From contig OY804588.1 of NCBI GenBank assembly GCA_963680875.1, forward strand, positions 92,436,233 through 92,500,232: a stretch of DNA of 64,000 nt, written 5' to 3'. Positions 1 through 10,899 of this stretch are shown piece by piece (positions within the stretch are counted from its first letter, which is position 1; every line of letters starts with the position of its first letter). The translations under genes were made by a program, and so were the position numbers. The notes below the pieces were generated by a model. It had not been told where the DNA came from, did no database searches, and worked only from the letters and a program-made list of their open reading frames with translations. This DNA is from Bathymodiolus brooksi (Eukaryota > Mollusca > Bivalvia > Mytilida > Modiolidae).

Positions 1-1428
1 TTGTAAATGCAACACTTACGGTACCTGAAACATCAGTTGTCATAGAAACTGGAAATTCCGAAGCTGGTTCTCTTATGTTTCCAGAATCTCATTCGTCAGT
101 TACTACTATTACTGAGGAAACCTCAAACCATTCTTCTTCATCAACACTTTCTGGTTCTGATTCTTCATCAGTTGCCGTAATATCTGGCAATACCGCCGAC
201 GAGTCTTTGCGTACATCATTTCCAGGATCTGCATCCACAGTAACAACAGTTACTGAAATTACAAGTACATCCACATCAGGTTCTTCTTTTCCAAATATTG
301 CTGAACTTTCCTCCTCCACTGATAATTCTATGAACACAAATTCAGTATCAGATTCATCTATTTCAGTTTTTCCAGGTACAAAAAGTTCATCGATGGATTC
401 AACTATCACAACAACAGGAGTTCAAGGGGGATCATCTACAGGTTTAACTGAAACAGCAACAACTATAGATACATCGATTCCTACATTCCCTGGTGCCTCA
501 ATAGACAATGCCATAGCAAAGGGTTCCGTTATAGACTCCTCATCAGCCACATTTCCTGGTACGTCATCTAGTGATTCTACAGTAACGATTGTGGATCATA
601 CATCAACAGTGGACAATTCATTGATTCCCTTAGGCGAAAGTACCTTAGTAGATTCTTCCTTAGGGGCTTTTCCAGGAACCTCAGCCGCTGAATTTGCAAA
701 GGACAGCAGCTCTGTTAGCAAAGGTATTATAACAGATCCTAATATTTCTATTTTCCCAATGTCGTCGTCAATGGATATGACCTTCCCCACTGAAGGTGAA
801 GCATCTACTGTAGAACGAACGGTTACCACTGTTACAAGGACGTCATCGACCTCCAACGAAGGCTCCGTCTTTCCAGTTGTAGGAGGTTCTTCAATTGATA
901 GCGTTGTTTCTGTTGACACAAGAGGCTCAACAGCAGAGGTCAACCCTTTTCCAGGTAGCTCCAGTAATACAGAATTTTCTCGAACAAGTTCTGTAGATTT
1001 CAATACAGTAGATAGTTCGTTGATGCAAGATATACCGACATCGGGATCAGGACGAATAGAGATTGCATCGGTAGATACCTCGCCGCAATTTCAAGATTTT
1101 CCAGGTGCTGGGGGTACACAAGAATTAAATATAATATCCGGAGAAACACCAGTGAGGTCTGCTTTTACCGAAACCAACAGCATTGATGTGCAAAAGCTAG
1201 CTGGAAAAGAAACAATATCGACAAGTACCGAAGCATCTACTGGAACAACAACAACAAACGTTGATTCGTCAACATTTGATTCATCGTTACCTTCTTTCCC
1301 TGAAGGCGGAGGAGCCGATACTTTTGCAGACAGCAGAACAGTAAAGCAAATTATGCCAAAAGCAACAGAAACAAACCAAATGAATTCAGAGACAATATCG
1401 TCATTAACATCGACATCATCATCTAATG
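1..1428 (+). CDS. Gene A large exon: Ser/Thr/Asp-rich FPG repeat protein
   Basis: The frame is open from base 3, with no need for the internal ATG at 75, so this is the continuation of an exon that starts left of the window. About 475 codons are rich in Ser, Thr, Asp and Val. FPG occurs seven times, with FPE, FPM, FPN, FPV and FPT variants, at intervals of roughly 25-60 residues and usually followed by Ser/Thr/Ala (FPGTSS, FPGASI, FPGSSS). A second recurring motif is TVTTVT followed by Glu/Arg and Thr/Ser (near bases 238-290 and 815-860). No cysteines or transmembrane segments are seen. The exon probably ends at G|GTAACT (1428/1429), a phase-1 donor matching the later exons. If unspliced, the frame stops at 1434-1436. 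Many Ser/Thr could be glycosylated or phosphorylated; this is inference. Confidence 0.75.
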
Positions 1429-2264
1429 GTAACTAAAGTTTGTTGTACAGTTGTAGTGGATTGTGGGATTGAATCTGGATTGAGGGATTTCCGGTGTTGG
1501 TTTAATAAATAATGTAATGTTTTCCTCTTGTAAGAAACTACGAATTTCTTCATGAATGTGATTTCCTTCAACATTTTCAAAATTTCTAATATATTTGGCA
1601 TCCTGCCAAATATATAATTCTCACAGTGCACATGGTAAAGTTTAACTCATCTATAATTGATTCTTGGACTTTCGTAGTTTCTAAAAATAGATAATCATGA
1701 ATGAATTATCATCTCTGAAATCTATTTGGAGAACAGAAATGTAATATTGTTAGATGTATCGGACTAACGAATAATCAATGACGTATGTGCGGTGAAGGTT
1801 ATAATTGATTATTGTGTTTGAAGGTGAAAGATTAATGTTAAAAATTTATTCTTGTATTTGAAGGTGAAAGGTCATAGCATTTGAGCATTTACCAATTTGT
1901 AACAATTATATGTTGTTCTAATAATAATAATAAATCATAATGGGTATCTATAAATAAGGAATTATTGGTATAATGATCTTGCATTGAAAGGTGAAAGGTT
2001 ATAGCATATTAGTATTTACCATTCTGTAACAATTATAAATGTATTGTTTGTTATAATGATCATGAGAACCTATTAATATAATAATTCTACTTTTAACAGT
2101 GAAAACATTTGTACATACATATTCATTTAAAAACACTACAACAAATACTACTGGGATTATGTTTAGTGCACGATGATCATATACTTATTTTCCTGTGTAA
2201 TGTATCAATCTGATTATAATCATGTGAAATCACTACGCTTCATCAACATCGGACACAACTCGAA

Positions 2265-2915
2265 TTAACCTTACGATCAGTTGAACTTTTGATTAACCAA
2301 TGAAATGAATTTTATGTTCAGATTTACCATTTAAATTAACCATACGTCCAGATGACCTTTTGATTAACCGATAAAATTAGCCTTACGCCCAGTTGACCCT
2401 TTGATTAGCCAATGAAATTAAACTTACTCCTAGTTGACCTTTTGATTAACCAATGAAATTAACCTTACGTCCACTTGTCCTTTTGATTAACCAATGAAAT
2501 TAACCATACGCCCAGTTGACCTTTTGATTAGCCAATGAAATTAGCTTACGCCTAGTTGACCTTTTGATTAACCAATGAAAGTAACCTTACGTCCACTTGT
2601 CTTTTTGATTATCCAATGAAATTAACCTTAACTCCAGTTGAACTTTTCATTACCCATTATAAATAAAGTTACGTTCAGTTGAACTGTTGAAACCAATGAA
2701 AATAACCTCATGCCCAGTTGAACCTTTGATTAACCAATAAAATTAACCTTACGACCAGTTGAACCTTTGATTAACCAATTAAATTAACATTTCGATTTAT
2801 TGAACTCTTGATAACCAATAAAATTAATCTTACGTTTTCAGTTGAGCTTTTGATTAACCAAAGGAGTTAACCTTGTGTCCAATTTAATATTTGATTAACC
2901 AATGAAAATGCAACT
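2265..2915. repeat. 41-bp tandem repeat, about 15 diverged copies
   Basis: A unit built around CAGTTGACCTTTTGATTAAC followed by CAATGAAATTAACCTTACG repeats at about 41-bp spacing (for example TACGYC at 2343, 2384 and 2425). Copies differ by substitutions and small indels, so the array is fairly old. Stops occur in several frames and no coding role is suggested. Confidence 0.85.
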
Positions 2916-3330
2916 AGATTGCAGATAGAAAAAGAAAATACAAGAGAAAACGGATGGATTTAAAAAGAATAAAAAGTCTACTTGAACGTAAGGTTAGACC
3001 GAGTTTCTTTCTGATGTAAATTGAGCGTAGGGTATTTATTAGCAAGAAAGCATATGGAATATGGATGTAGATGAACATTGAAGACAATCCAATTTACATT
3101 TTAAACACACATTAAAGTAAAGGAACAACACTATTATTAATGTTCTACATTTCACAGTCACAATAGGATCATCAACAATAAAGATAAGAACAGTTTTAAA
3201 ATGTTCATACTCTCAAATGAGTATGAAACGGTCCTTGTAAGTCGATTGCATAGTGTACATTTGATCTGATTACGTATGTCATAAACAATTTTTGCTGAAA
3301 GAGACACTCCACAAAATTAATGAATTACAG

Positions 3331-3580
3331 TCAAACCTGCCCGTGCAGTCACCTCTATTAAGCAGTTACATGTATTAAAATGTCACATTTTTCTTGTCAT
3401 GTTATAGACCATTTCATATGAATTGAACCTCTTTTAAGAGGTCATCTGTCTTATAAAGTCAACCTTTCTGTGACCTCTTATAAAGTCATCCTTTCTGTGA
3501 CCTCTTATAAAGTCATCCTTTCTGTGACCTCTTATAAAGTCATCATTTCTGTGACCTCTTAATACAGTGTTTGACTGTAT
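3331..3580. repeat. Dispersed repeat with internal 27-bp tandem copies
   Basis: The edges read CAGTCAAACCTGCC...CACCTCTATTAAGCAGT and GTGACCTCTTAATACAG...TTTGACTGTA, and the same edges recur at about 52918-53132. A partial copy lies at about 61145-61213. Here the inner GTGACCTCTTATAAAGTCAT unit is repeated about four times (3470-3570) with a 27-bp period. It is probably a non-autonomous element; the ends contain a short inverted repeat (ACAGTCAAACCTG / TTTGACTGT). Confidence 0.6.
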
Positions 3581-3937
3581 TTATATAACCAATATTTCAC
3601 ATATTTAACTTGTAAACTATCTTTATTGTTATTTTTCTATAACTATAGATTTGTACATCGATATATGTACGTGTTTTAATGGCGAGAAGATATTTAGTGT
3701 TTTTCAATTAAGAATTAATTGTAGCATTCATTATCACAAAATAAGATTTGAGGCTACTTTGGAAAAAAGCCATTTCCCTCGGTGGAGTTTGACAGTAGGT
3801 TTAAATCTTGTCCACTAAGAATGTGGTGTATTTCCTTATCGCTGTACCTTGTTTGTACCTTGATATATGTTGAGGACTACTCGATTGATTCTCTAGATTC
3901 AGTATTCTGTTAACATACAAATGAAACTACTTTGCAG

Positions 3938-4018
3938 CTGGAGATATCACGTCTATGGATTCATGGGCGACAACTGTTGATTCTGGTTCCCCGATGTCAT
4001 TTTCTTTAACAGTACAGG
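3938..4018 (+). CDS. Gene A exon, 27 codons, phase 1-1
   Basis: The exon is bounded by acceptor CTTTGCAG| and donor CAGG|GTAAAC. In phase 1 it reads openly as (x)GDITSMDSWATTVDSGSP followed by MSFSLTVQ and the first base of a Gly codon. Its length, 81 bases, is a multiple of three. Ser/Thr/Asp richness matches the large exon upstream. No FPG is present, but the SPMSF segment is similar in flavour. The downstream intron starts GTAAAC, a weaker donor than GTAAGT. Support is from splice sites, frame and composition only. Confidence 0.55.
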
Positions 4019-4340
4019 GTAAACAATTCTTCAAAAAAGCAGCTTTTAGATCATTAACATAGTAGATTGTTTAAATACGTTGATATTAATATTAATATTT
4101 CATTTGCATGTCTTTTATAGATTGTTAAAGTTGTAGAGTGCTACGGTAGAAATAATGATATTGTGCATTGTAACGAGGAAATAATAGTCATGTGATCATT
4201 TATTTTCATCAATAGCAGTTAAACTATTGCCATAGAAGAAACCAGTTTATGATTCAACATAACTATTTCCAACTTAAGCACCAGCTCTTTCTTAGAATTT
4301 ACACTAAATATGACACGGGGTTCTATTTTGTTAAAATTTC

Positions 4341-4689
4341 AGATGCATCTATGAATATGATACATGTGAAACCTTTATATGAAGGGAAGCTGAAACCTTT
4401 ATATGAAGGGAAGTGAAACCTTTATATGAAGGGAAGCTGAAATCTTTATATGAAGGGAAGCTGAAACCTTTATATGAAGGGAAGCTGAAACCTTTATATG
4501 AAGGGAAGCTGAAATCTTTATATGAAGGGAAGCTGAAATCTTTATATGAAGGGAAGCTGAAACCTTTATATGAAGGGAAGCTGAAACCTTTATATGAAGG
4601 GAAGCTGAAATCCTTTTATGGACAGTTGCCCTTTGTATACAGGTTTCACTTATATGCACTATCCATTAAATGGGGGATGTATAGTTAGC
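4341..4689 (+). repeat. 24-bp tandem array with coding-like 8-residue unit KLKPLYEG
   Basis: About ten copies of AAGCTGAAACCTTTATATGA plus AGGG run from about 4368 to 4620. Because 24 is divisible by three, one frame reads K-L-K-P/S-L-Y-E-G repeatedly from 4413 to the stop at 4686. A strong acceptor (TTAAAATTTCAG|) lies at 4342. Read in phase 1 from there, the frame enters the repeat but stops at 4413-4415, because the unit near 4410 has lost one base (GGGAAGTGAAA instead of GGGAAGCTGAAA). It may be an alternative terminal exon of gene A or only a repeat expanding next to a cryptic acceptor. Confidence 0.6.
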
Positions 4690-6246
4690 TGAACAGAGAA
4701 ATGTGATATATTTAAAAAAAAAAAAAAGGTGTTTTAATTACACTAGCTTAAGGTAGCTTAACGCATGTAAATAATTTGATATTAAACAATACAGGTAAGC
4801 TTAATGGGATTAGGTTACCGGTGTTTTTCTCAATTTTCAATAATATACCTTCGATATATATTGGGGGGGGGGGGGGGTAAATCATTAACCTAGAAGTCAC
4901 TGACTAATTTAATGAAAGTAATGTTGTATCGAATACACCTCTCCACGTGCGGGAATCGAACTAACAACTTTAGTTAATGGTGATAGAATAGGTAGAGCAT
5001 GTTGATACTAAACTAACAGACGAGTGCCACCGATGCCACTTTCGAGTGATTCTAGTTTTAGGGATATCTATAGCAGATGTTCTGTGAAAAAATAGCCCGA
5101 TAGTTTTAATTAGTTAGAGAATGCTTGCTAAATTGCTTTTAGATTTAGATCGACTGTCAATAGTTTGGTAAAGGGAAGTTTGATGTTTTACGTGTGGATA
5201 TCATCATTAAACTTGATAAAGGGAAATAACTCTTTAATTTTGATATTTTGCATAGCGATGTCATTGGCTTATTTTAATTTAATGATTATACATGATAAAG
5301 AGTGATCACGGTTTTTTTTAATGATTTAACTTGATTAAAAGGAATAATTGTTGGAGAATAACGAAGGGGAAATGACTGTTTGTAGTTTAGCGTTTTACGT
5401 ACCGATGTCATTACCCGCCCACATTAAAATTTAAACAACAATTAAGCATGATACAGAGAGATAACTCTTCTAGGTTTGATGTTTTACGTTTGATAATTTA
5501 TTGTATTAATCATTTTTAAAACGAAATTAAATAGTCACTTCTAAATTAAATAAAAAATACATTGAAAAATGAATAAGAAAAAAAGCCGTTACATGAAGTT
5601 ATCATTTATTAACTTTCTTGTTCTACCGTCTTGTCTTTCCTAACATAATGATAATTTTTGAACTGTGACCAATGAACTTTAACCGCATGTAATTAAACTA
5701 TGGGACAGAGTGTGTGAGATGTAGTGGGGGTTATTTCTTCCAGATATGATTATTAATGTACAGCCGTGTAGTTAGTTTTGAGGTATTTTTGTAGTTAACT
5801 TTAATGTCTTATTTTCATTCTGTGGTAATGCCATGCTTGATCAAATATTCAATAAATCTAGACATAACAATTTGTTGTGTAAATATATTGTACCGTCTGT
5901 ATTGTCTGTAAAAATGGAAAATTACAAAAAATTTAATAATTTATGATTGTTTTGTTTTTTTTTGATTTAGGACCCTTTATAACATATGCTACATGTCTAA
6001 CACTAGCTTAAGCCGGCACTGCGATTTGTAAGATGTTATGATAATAGACTTAATGTGAGGTTTGCTGCAAAATCTTTTTAACTGTCAATTTCCCAGATAA
6101 AAATAATAATATGAAACGACAGACATGTTCGTTTTCAAAATCATCATAGCAACAAGACGAAACACTAAATAAGATGTTATTGTATGTTTCAACAAGAATG
6201 CAGTTATTTGACTGCTTTTAAATGGTCGTTTATTATTTATTTTTAG
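4690..6246 (+). other. Gene A intron
   Basis: No exon is recognised. It contains a 17-base G homopolymer at 4861-4877, a degenerate SINE copy at about 4885-5000, and otherwise AT-rich unique sequence. Several AT-rich stretches around 5100-5560 contain AACTC-TTTGATGTTTTACGT-like segments that recur about every 100 bases (5170, 5240, 5390, 5480), suggesting an old, decayed repeat. Confidence 0.45.
4885..5000 (-). repeat. SINE family 1, degenerate partial copy
   Basis: The segment GTTGTATCGAATACACCTC followed by GGGAATCGAACTAACAAC matches the tRNA-like head and middle of the SINE described at 61264-61530. The GAATCGAAC stretch is the complement of a pol III B box. The rest of the element is missing or too diverged to see. 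Confidence 0.6.
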
Positions 6247-6615
6247 GAGGGGAGGAGCCATTTGGACCTGGAGAAATTCCACCGCCACCGCCAGTTTTTC
6301 CCGCTGGGGATATCAATAGCATCCCTGCATCTGCTGATGCTGCCTTATTTGGATCGTCAGATTTCGCCAGGACTTCCACTGGTTCCTCTGGGTCATCGTT
6401 AGGTTCGGAAACCAGTTCGTCTAGCTCTAGCAGGTCGTCTAGTTCCGGCAGTTCGCCTAGTTCTAGTAGTAGCTCGACAATTTCCGGTTCCGGGTCATCG
6501 ACATCCACAAGTGGTTCTTTAGGACTTGATATGGGTTCTACTAGAGGAAATACCGGATCCACTGTAGAAGTTACAAAGATCGAAGAAACTAGTTTTACTT
6601 CAAGCTCAAATACAG
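6247..6615 (+). CDS. Gene A exon, 123 codons: Pro-rich head then Ser/Gly tract
   Basis: Acceptor TTATTTTTAG| and donor ACAG|GTAATA enclose 369 bases in phase 1-1. The translation starts GGEEPFGPGEIPPPPPVFPA, then a Ser-dominated region (runs of S and SSGS about residues 45-90), then a Thr/Ser tail with TVEVTKIEETSFTSSSN. VFPAGD is an FPG variant. The antisense strand is also open for 109 codons, but that is a by-product of TCN codons. Ser-rich blocks like this are typical of biomineral- or byssus-associated matrix proteins (family knowledge); the link here is inference. Confidence 0.75.
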
Positions 6616-6886
6616 GTAATATAAGAATACTGCATTACAATTTTGAATTGAATTAGCTATTAAATAAGAATAATATGTAACAACTTTTGAAGGTAAAGAC
6701 AGATATGTTCATACTTATCTTGAGCTTAAAGACAAATATGTTCATACTTATCTTGAGCTTAAGACATATATGCAGTAAAATAAAATGTGTTTATTGTATT
6801 TCATAATGTTACAATACATAAATATATATATATCGTAATTTCGTTGTGCTTGGTCAAAGTTGAAGGATTTTTTCATTTACTTTCAG

Positions 6887-6904
6887 ATGTACCCTCATTT
6901 CCGG
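6887..6904 (+). CDS. Gene A microexon 1 (18 bases), VPSFPG
   Basis: ACTTTCAG|ATGTACCCTCATTTCCGG|GTAAGT gives an 18-base exon in phase 1-1. With the preceding G it encodes D-V-P-S-F-P and the first base of Gly. It carries exactly one FPG motif. Both splice sites are close to consensus (TTTCAG and GTAAGT). A second, identical microexon lies at 7549-7566 within a duplicated segment. Confidence 0.7.
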
Positions 6905-7039
6905 GTAAGTGCTTTTATTTAATTGAATCGAAATCGCCTTATAGTCGATAAGTTAAAATATGTTTTAGATATTAACCGATGAATCTTATTGTTATATGTG
7001 ATTGTTTCATGATAATAATGATGTTTGGCAAATGTAGGG

Positions 7040-7300
7040 TTAGGGAGTTAGGATTAAGATGATTTAGCGACACTTTCAACAATATTTCAGTTATATCATA
7101 GCGGTCAGTTTTTCTTAGTGGAGGAAACCGGAGTACCAGGAGAAAACCATCGACCTGCCACAATTCACTGACAAATTTTATCGCATATAATGTTGTATCG
7201 AGTACACCTCAGCAGGATTCGAACTCACAACTTTAGTGGTGATAGGCACTGATTGCAATTGTAAATCCAACTACCATGCGATCACAAACACGACGGCCCC
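7040..7300 (-). repeat. SINE family 1, nearly full copy
   Basis: The tail AGCGACACTTTCAACAATAT lies on the left. It is followed by the core GTGGAGGAAACCGGAGTACC, then TTGTATCGAGTACACCTC, then the tRNA-like head with B-box complement GGATTCGAACTC and CCAACTACCATGCGATCAC on the right. It sits in the intron between the two microexons and reads in the opposite direction to gene A. Confidence 0.85.
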
Positions 7301-7548
7301 TTCAATAAATCAAACAGATTTACTTTTAGATGAAATAGAAATTTTTAATCACCTGCGTCGATTGTTGATATTTTTAGACCTAAATATACGGGGTATTTTA
7401 CCTTTATACCTTTACCTTATTTTAAGACATGCAGTAGTAAGAATGAAATGGGTATATGTTATTTCATATTACTATAATTTTTGAATATTGCAATATCGGT
7501 ATGTTTAGTCAACGTTGAACGATAATGACATTCATAATATACTTTCAG

Positions 7549-7566
7549 ATGTACCCTCATTTCCGG
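7549..7566 (+). CDS. Gene A microexon 2 (18 bases), duplicate of microexon 1
   Basis: It has the same 18 bases as 6887-6904 and the same phase, between TACTTTCAG| and |GTAAGTGTTTTTATT. The flanks also match: about 45 bases upstream (TATGTTTAGTCAACGTTGAA against a related string) and about 65 downstream, including GTCGATAAGTTAAAATATGT. The microexon was thus copied with its intron edges. If both are used, the protein gains two VPSFPG units in series. Exon sequence is unchanged while the flanks have drifted, which hints at selection on the exon, though 18 bases is too short to be sure. Confidence 0.7.
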
Positions 7567-7974
7567 GTAAGTGTTTTTATTGAATTGATTCGAAATCGTC
7601 TTATAGTCGATAAGTTAAAATATGTTCAAATTATTAATAAATGCATCTTATTCTTAAGATGATGATTGGTGTGCTTAGTAAAGGTACAACCATAGTTAAT
7701 TGAGCTGTGATGTCGGATACAAGTATGTTTAGTTAGGTCTATAAAGAGATACGACAAGCTCGAAATACATGTACATATTGGGCATTATGTTGAATATCAC
7801 TTTTATGATGAGAAGACAAGTTAAAAATAATAGAAGAGGTATAGAAAAAGTAATTGAAAATAAAATCAAGCACATGATATATTTATTTTTTGTCTATTTT
7901 TCCTGTTTTTATAATATAATTTTTAAAAAGGCAACAGAAAACCTATTTTATGAGTAAATAATAAACAGTTTTTA

Positions 7975-8260
7975 ACATTAAGCCTTGGACTGTTCATCTT
8001 TGTACTATAACATATATCATTAAAACTAAATGTACATTGTGTTTGTTGAAATACCTTAATAAAGGTAAAAGGTAAGTTCACCCCTGGTTTTTAGTGGGGT
8101 TCGTGTTACTCAATCTTTAGTTTTATATGTATGTTTTGTAGATCGTTGTTTGTCCTTTTGTACTTTTTCTTTTGGCCACTGTGTTGTCTGTTCTTCGTCG
8201 ATATATGGATACTGATTGCCCCTTTGGTATCTTCAAACTCTTCGTATAAATCCACAAGAA
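7975..8260 (+). repeat. Dispersed repeat, inverted partner of 31140-31455
   Basis: The stretch running from TTAAGCCTTGGACTGTTCAT through AATACCTTAATAAAGGTA to TTTGTAGATCGTTGTTTGTCC and TCTTTTGGCCACTGTGTTGT is matched in reverse complement at about 31140-31455. Partial copies of the GATCGTTGTTTGTCC part occur at 8270-8370, 21110-21230 and 24795-24850. It is probably a non-autonomous element; no open frame longer than 70 codons is convincing. Confidence 0.65.
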
Positions 8261-8415
8261 AGAAGAACGTTCTTGAGTATTCTGTTTAGTATTTACGGAT
8301 CGTTGTTTGTCCTTTTTTCATTTGTGTTGTCTCCCTTTCTTTGGTTTACGGATTGCGATTATATCAAAGGTATCTTCTATTGTTTCTTAAAATGTATAAT
8401 TCTTAATTTGCATAG

Positions 8416-8448
8416 ATGTAACCGCAGTTGAAACTGTATCAAACACAG
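8416..8448 (+). CDS. Gene A small exon, 11 codons
   Basis: TTTGCATAG|ATGTAACCGCAG...AACACAG|GTATGT gives 33 bases in phase 1-1. With the preceding G it reads D-V-T-A-V-E-T-V-S-N-T. The opening GATGT is shared with the VPSFPG microexons (DV...), consistent with a common exon ancestor. The acceptor has a modest pyrimidine tract; the donor GTATGT is good. Confidence 0.55.
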
Positions 8449-9145
8449 GTATGTTTATTTCTTAATAATTGTACTAATTACTAAACAGGAATGGAGATTG
8501 CTTTAAAATTTGTATTAATTGAAAAAAATCACAATTAATAACAGCCTTGATAACTATGAATATACAGCTTAACTTTCACTTCTATTATTAAATCTCATGA
8601 ATCCCCTTACATTCGGGAATCTCCTTGATAGTCACGGTATGGTACATCCATTACCACAAAGGTTTGAGAATTCAACTTTTGCCCAAGAACAGGTTTTTAT
8701 TGACACAACCTTATGTGATAAAATGTTCTTCAACGATTTACGAAATGGCATGTTTTTTGTCCGGGTAGATGGTTTCCTCGACAAATGTACCTAATCACCA
8801 TTGCATAATGGAGATATGGTTGCAAGTGGCTTGAAACATCCCTTGTTCATAATCTATAATCCTTAACCTTTATCCTGAAATAAGAAAATAAATATACCAT
8901 GATACTAACATATGCATGTACTATTGGTTGATGACAAAGCATGGCAACTTTGAAGTCCATACAGAAAAAAATTCAAAATATTTATACTAAATTATTTTTG
9001 AAAAGAAAAGAAAACAACAATTAAATTCTATATGGATTTCATAATATATCTTGCATTTATTTAAAAATTCCCATTTTGTGTGGTTTATTATTTACAATAC
9101 TTGGCTAAAATGTTTGCTTCTGCTCAAACTAATCTTGCTTTGCAG

Positions 9146-9262
9146 GCCAAAATCAGCGCGGGAACGGACTTGTAATGGCCGTCCTTGATCTTACTAATGC
9201 AGATAAAAATAACCTTGGTGACATGATGCAAATTCTGCAAAAACTTATCGATGAGCGAAGCA
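9146..9262 (+). CDS. Gene A exon, 39 codons, non-repetitive helical-type segment
   Basis: Acceptor CTTGCTTTGCAG| and donor AGCA|GTAAGT are both strong, and the 117-base exon is phase 1-1. The peptide has two parts: a polar start GQNQRGNG, then VMAVLDLTNADKNNLGDMMQ and ILQKLIDERS. Unlike its neighbours it has spaced hydrophobics (L, M, I) suited to one or two amphipathic helices. This may be an interaction module between low-complexity arms. A loose resemblance to the L-A-D-W-N-x-M-V exons of gene B (44629-44757, 45406-45486) is noted but not proven. Confidence 0.7.
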
Positions 9263-9474
9263 GTAAGTAATGCTTTGCGCATGACAAGTTAAAAAATAGA
9301 CGGTGTGAGAGCTGTGCATGCGATATTTACTTTACACGAATTACATGTAGTTTTATGTGTTCTGTCCAACTTAATGGATATTTATGATGCTTGGCAGAAC
9401 TAAAAAGTAAAGTATATGTAAGGTTGGAATAATTGTTAATAATATATGAATATCTGGACAATTAGTAGAGAAAG

Positions 9475-10899
9475 TTACTAGGTAGATTTTTATCTGACAA
9501 GTTTGATTTTGTAGTTAAAAAGCTCGTGTTAGTCTTGCTTTATTAGTAATTACTAGGTATATTTTTATCTGACAAGTTTGATTTTGTAGTTAAAAAGCTC
9601 GTGTTAGTCTTGCTTTATTAGTAATTACTGGGTAGATTTTTATCTGACAAGTTTGGTTGTGTAGTTAAAAAGCTCGTGTTAGTCTTGCTTTATTAGTAAT
9701 TACTGGGTAGATTTTTATCTGACAAGTTTGGTTTTGTAGTTAAAAAGCTCGTGTTAGTCTTGCTTTATTAGTAATTACTGGGTAGATTTTTATCTGACAA
9801 GTTTGGTTGTGTAGTTAAAAAGCTCGTGTTAGTCTTGCTTTATTAGTAATTACTAGGTATATTTTTGTCTGACAAGTTTGGTTTTGTAGTTTAAAAGCTC
9901 GTGTTAGTCTTGCTTTATTAGTAATTACTAGGTATATTTTTATCTGACAAGTTTGGTTTTGTAGTTAAAAAGCTCGTGTTAGTCTTGCTTTATTAGTAAT
10001 TACTGGGTAGATTTTTATCTGACAAGTTTGGTTTTGTAGTTAAAAAGCTCGTGTTAGTCTTGCTTTATTAGTAATTACTAGGTATATTTTTATCTGACAA
10101 GTTTGGTTTTGTAGTTAAAAAGCTCGTGTTAGTCTTGCTTTATTAGTAATTACTAGGTATATTTTTATCTGACAAGTTTGGTTTTGTAGTTAAAAAGCTC
10201 GTGTTAGTCTTGCTTTATTAGTAATTACTGGGTAGATTTTTATCTGACAAGTTTGGTTTTGTAGTTAAAAAGCTCGTGTTAGTCTTGCTTTATTAGTAAT
10301 TACTAGGTATATTTTTATCTGACAAGTTTGGTTTTGTAGTTAAAAAGCTCGTGTTAGTCTTGCTTTATTAGTAATTACTAGGTATATTTTTTTCTGACAA
10401 GTTTGGTTTTGTAGTTAAAAAGCTCGTGTTAGTCTTGCTTTATTAGTAATTACTGGGTAGATTTTTATCTGACAAGTTTGGTTTTGTAGTTAAAAAGCTC
10501 GTGTTAGTCTTGCTTTATTAGTAATTACTGGGTAGATTTTTATCTGACAAGTTTGGTTTTGTAGTTAAAAAGCTCGTGTTAGTCTTGCTTTATTAGTAAT
10601 TACTGGGTATATTTTTATCTGACAAGTTTGGTTTTGTAGTTAAAAAGCTCGTGTTAGTCTTGCTTTATTAGTAATTACTAAGTATATTTTTATCTGACAA
10701 GTTTGGTTTTGTAGTTAAAAAGCTCGTGTTAGTCTTGCTTTATTAGTAATTACTAGATATATTTTTGTCTGACAAGTTTGGTTTTGTAGTTAAAAAGCTC
10801 GTGTTAGTCTTGCTTTATTAGTAATTACTAGGTATATTTTTATCTGACAAGTTTGGTTTTGTAGTTAAAAAGCTCGTGTTAGTCTTGCTTTATTAGTAA
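9475..10899. repeat. 75-bp tandem array, about 19 copies
   Basis: The unit is TAATTACTAGGTATATTTTT, then ATCTGACAAGTTTGGTTTTG, then TAGTTAAAAAGCTCGTGTTA, then GTCTTGCTTTATTAG (75 bases). Copies are nearly identical and differ at a few positions (AGGTATA or GGGTAGA, TTTGGTTTT or TTTGATTTT). The period is exact over 1.4 kb. The two subtypes alternate in short runs, a pattern expected from recent unequal exchange or gene conversion. The array lies in the gene A intron after the 9146-9262 exon. Confidence 0.97.

Larger units (their letters stand above)
1429..3937 (+). other. Intron or 3' flank of gene A, repeat-filled
   Basis: No coding exon is recognised here. The sequence is AT-rich and holds a 41-bp tandem array (about 2265-2915), a fragment resembling the flank of the 13.9-14.2 kb array (about 3035-3215), and a dispersed repeat with an internal 27-bp array (about 3331-3580). 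AATAAA occurs at 1505-1510, so an alternative transcript ending after the stop at 1434-1436 is possible. Confidence 0.45.

Noticed and set aside
89..1003. Minus-strand open frames at 89-409 and 596-1003
   Set aside because: Antisense of the Ser/Thr-rich gene A exon; TCN/ACN codons rarely give antisense stops.
9475..10899. CRISPR-like array
   Set aside because: The repeats are directly contiguous with no unique spacers, and the sequence is clearly eukaryotic.
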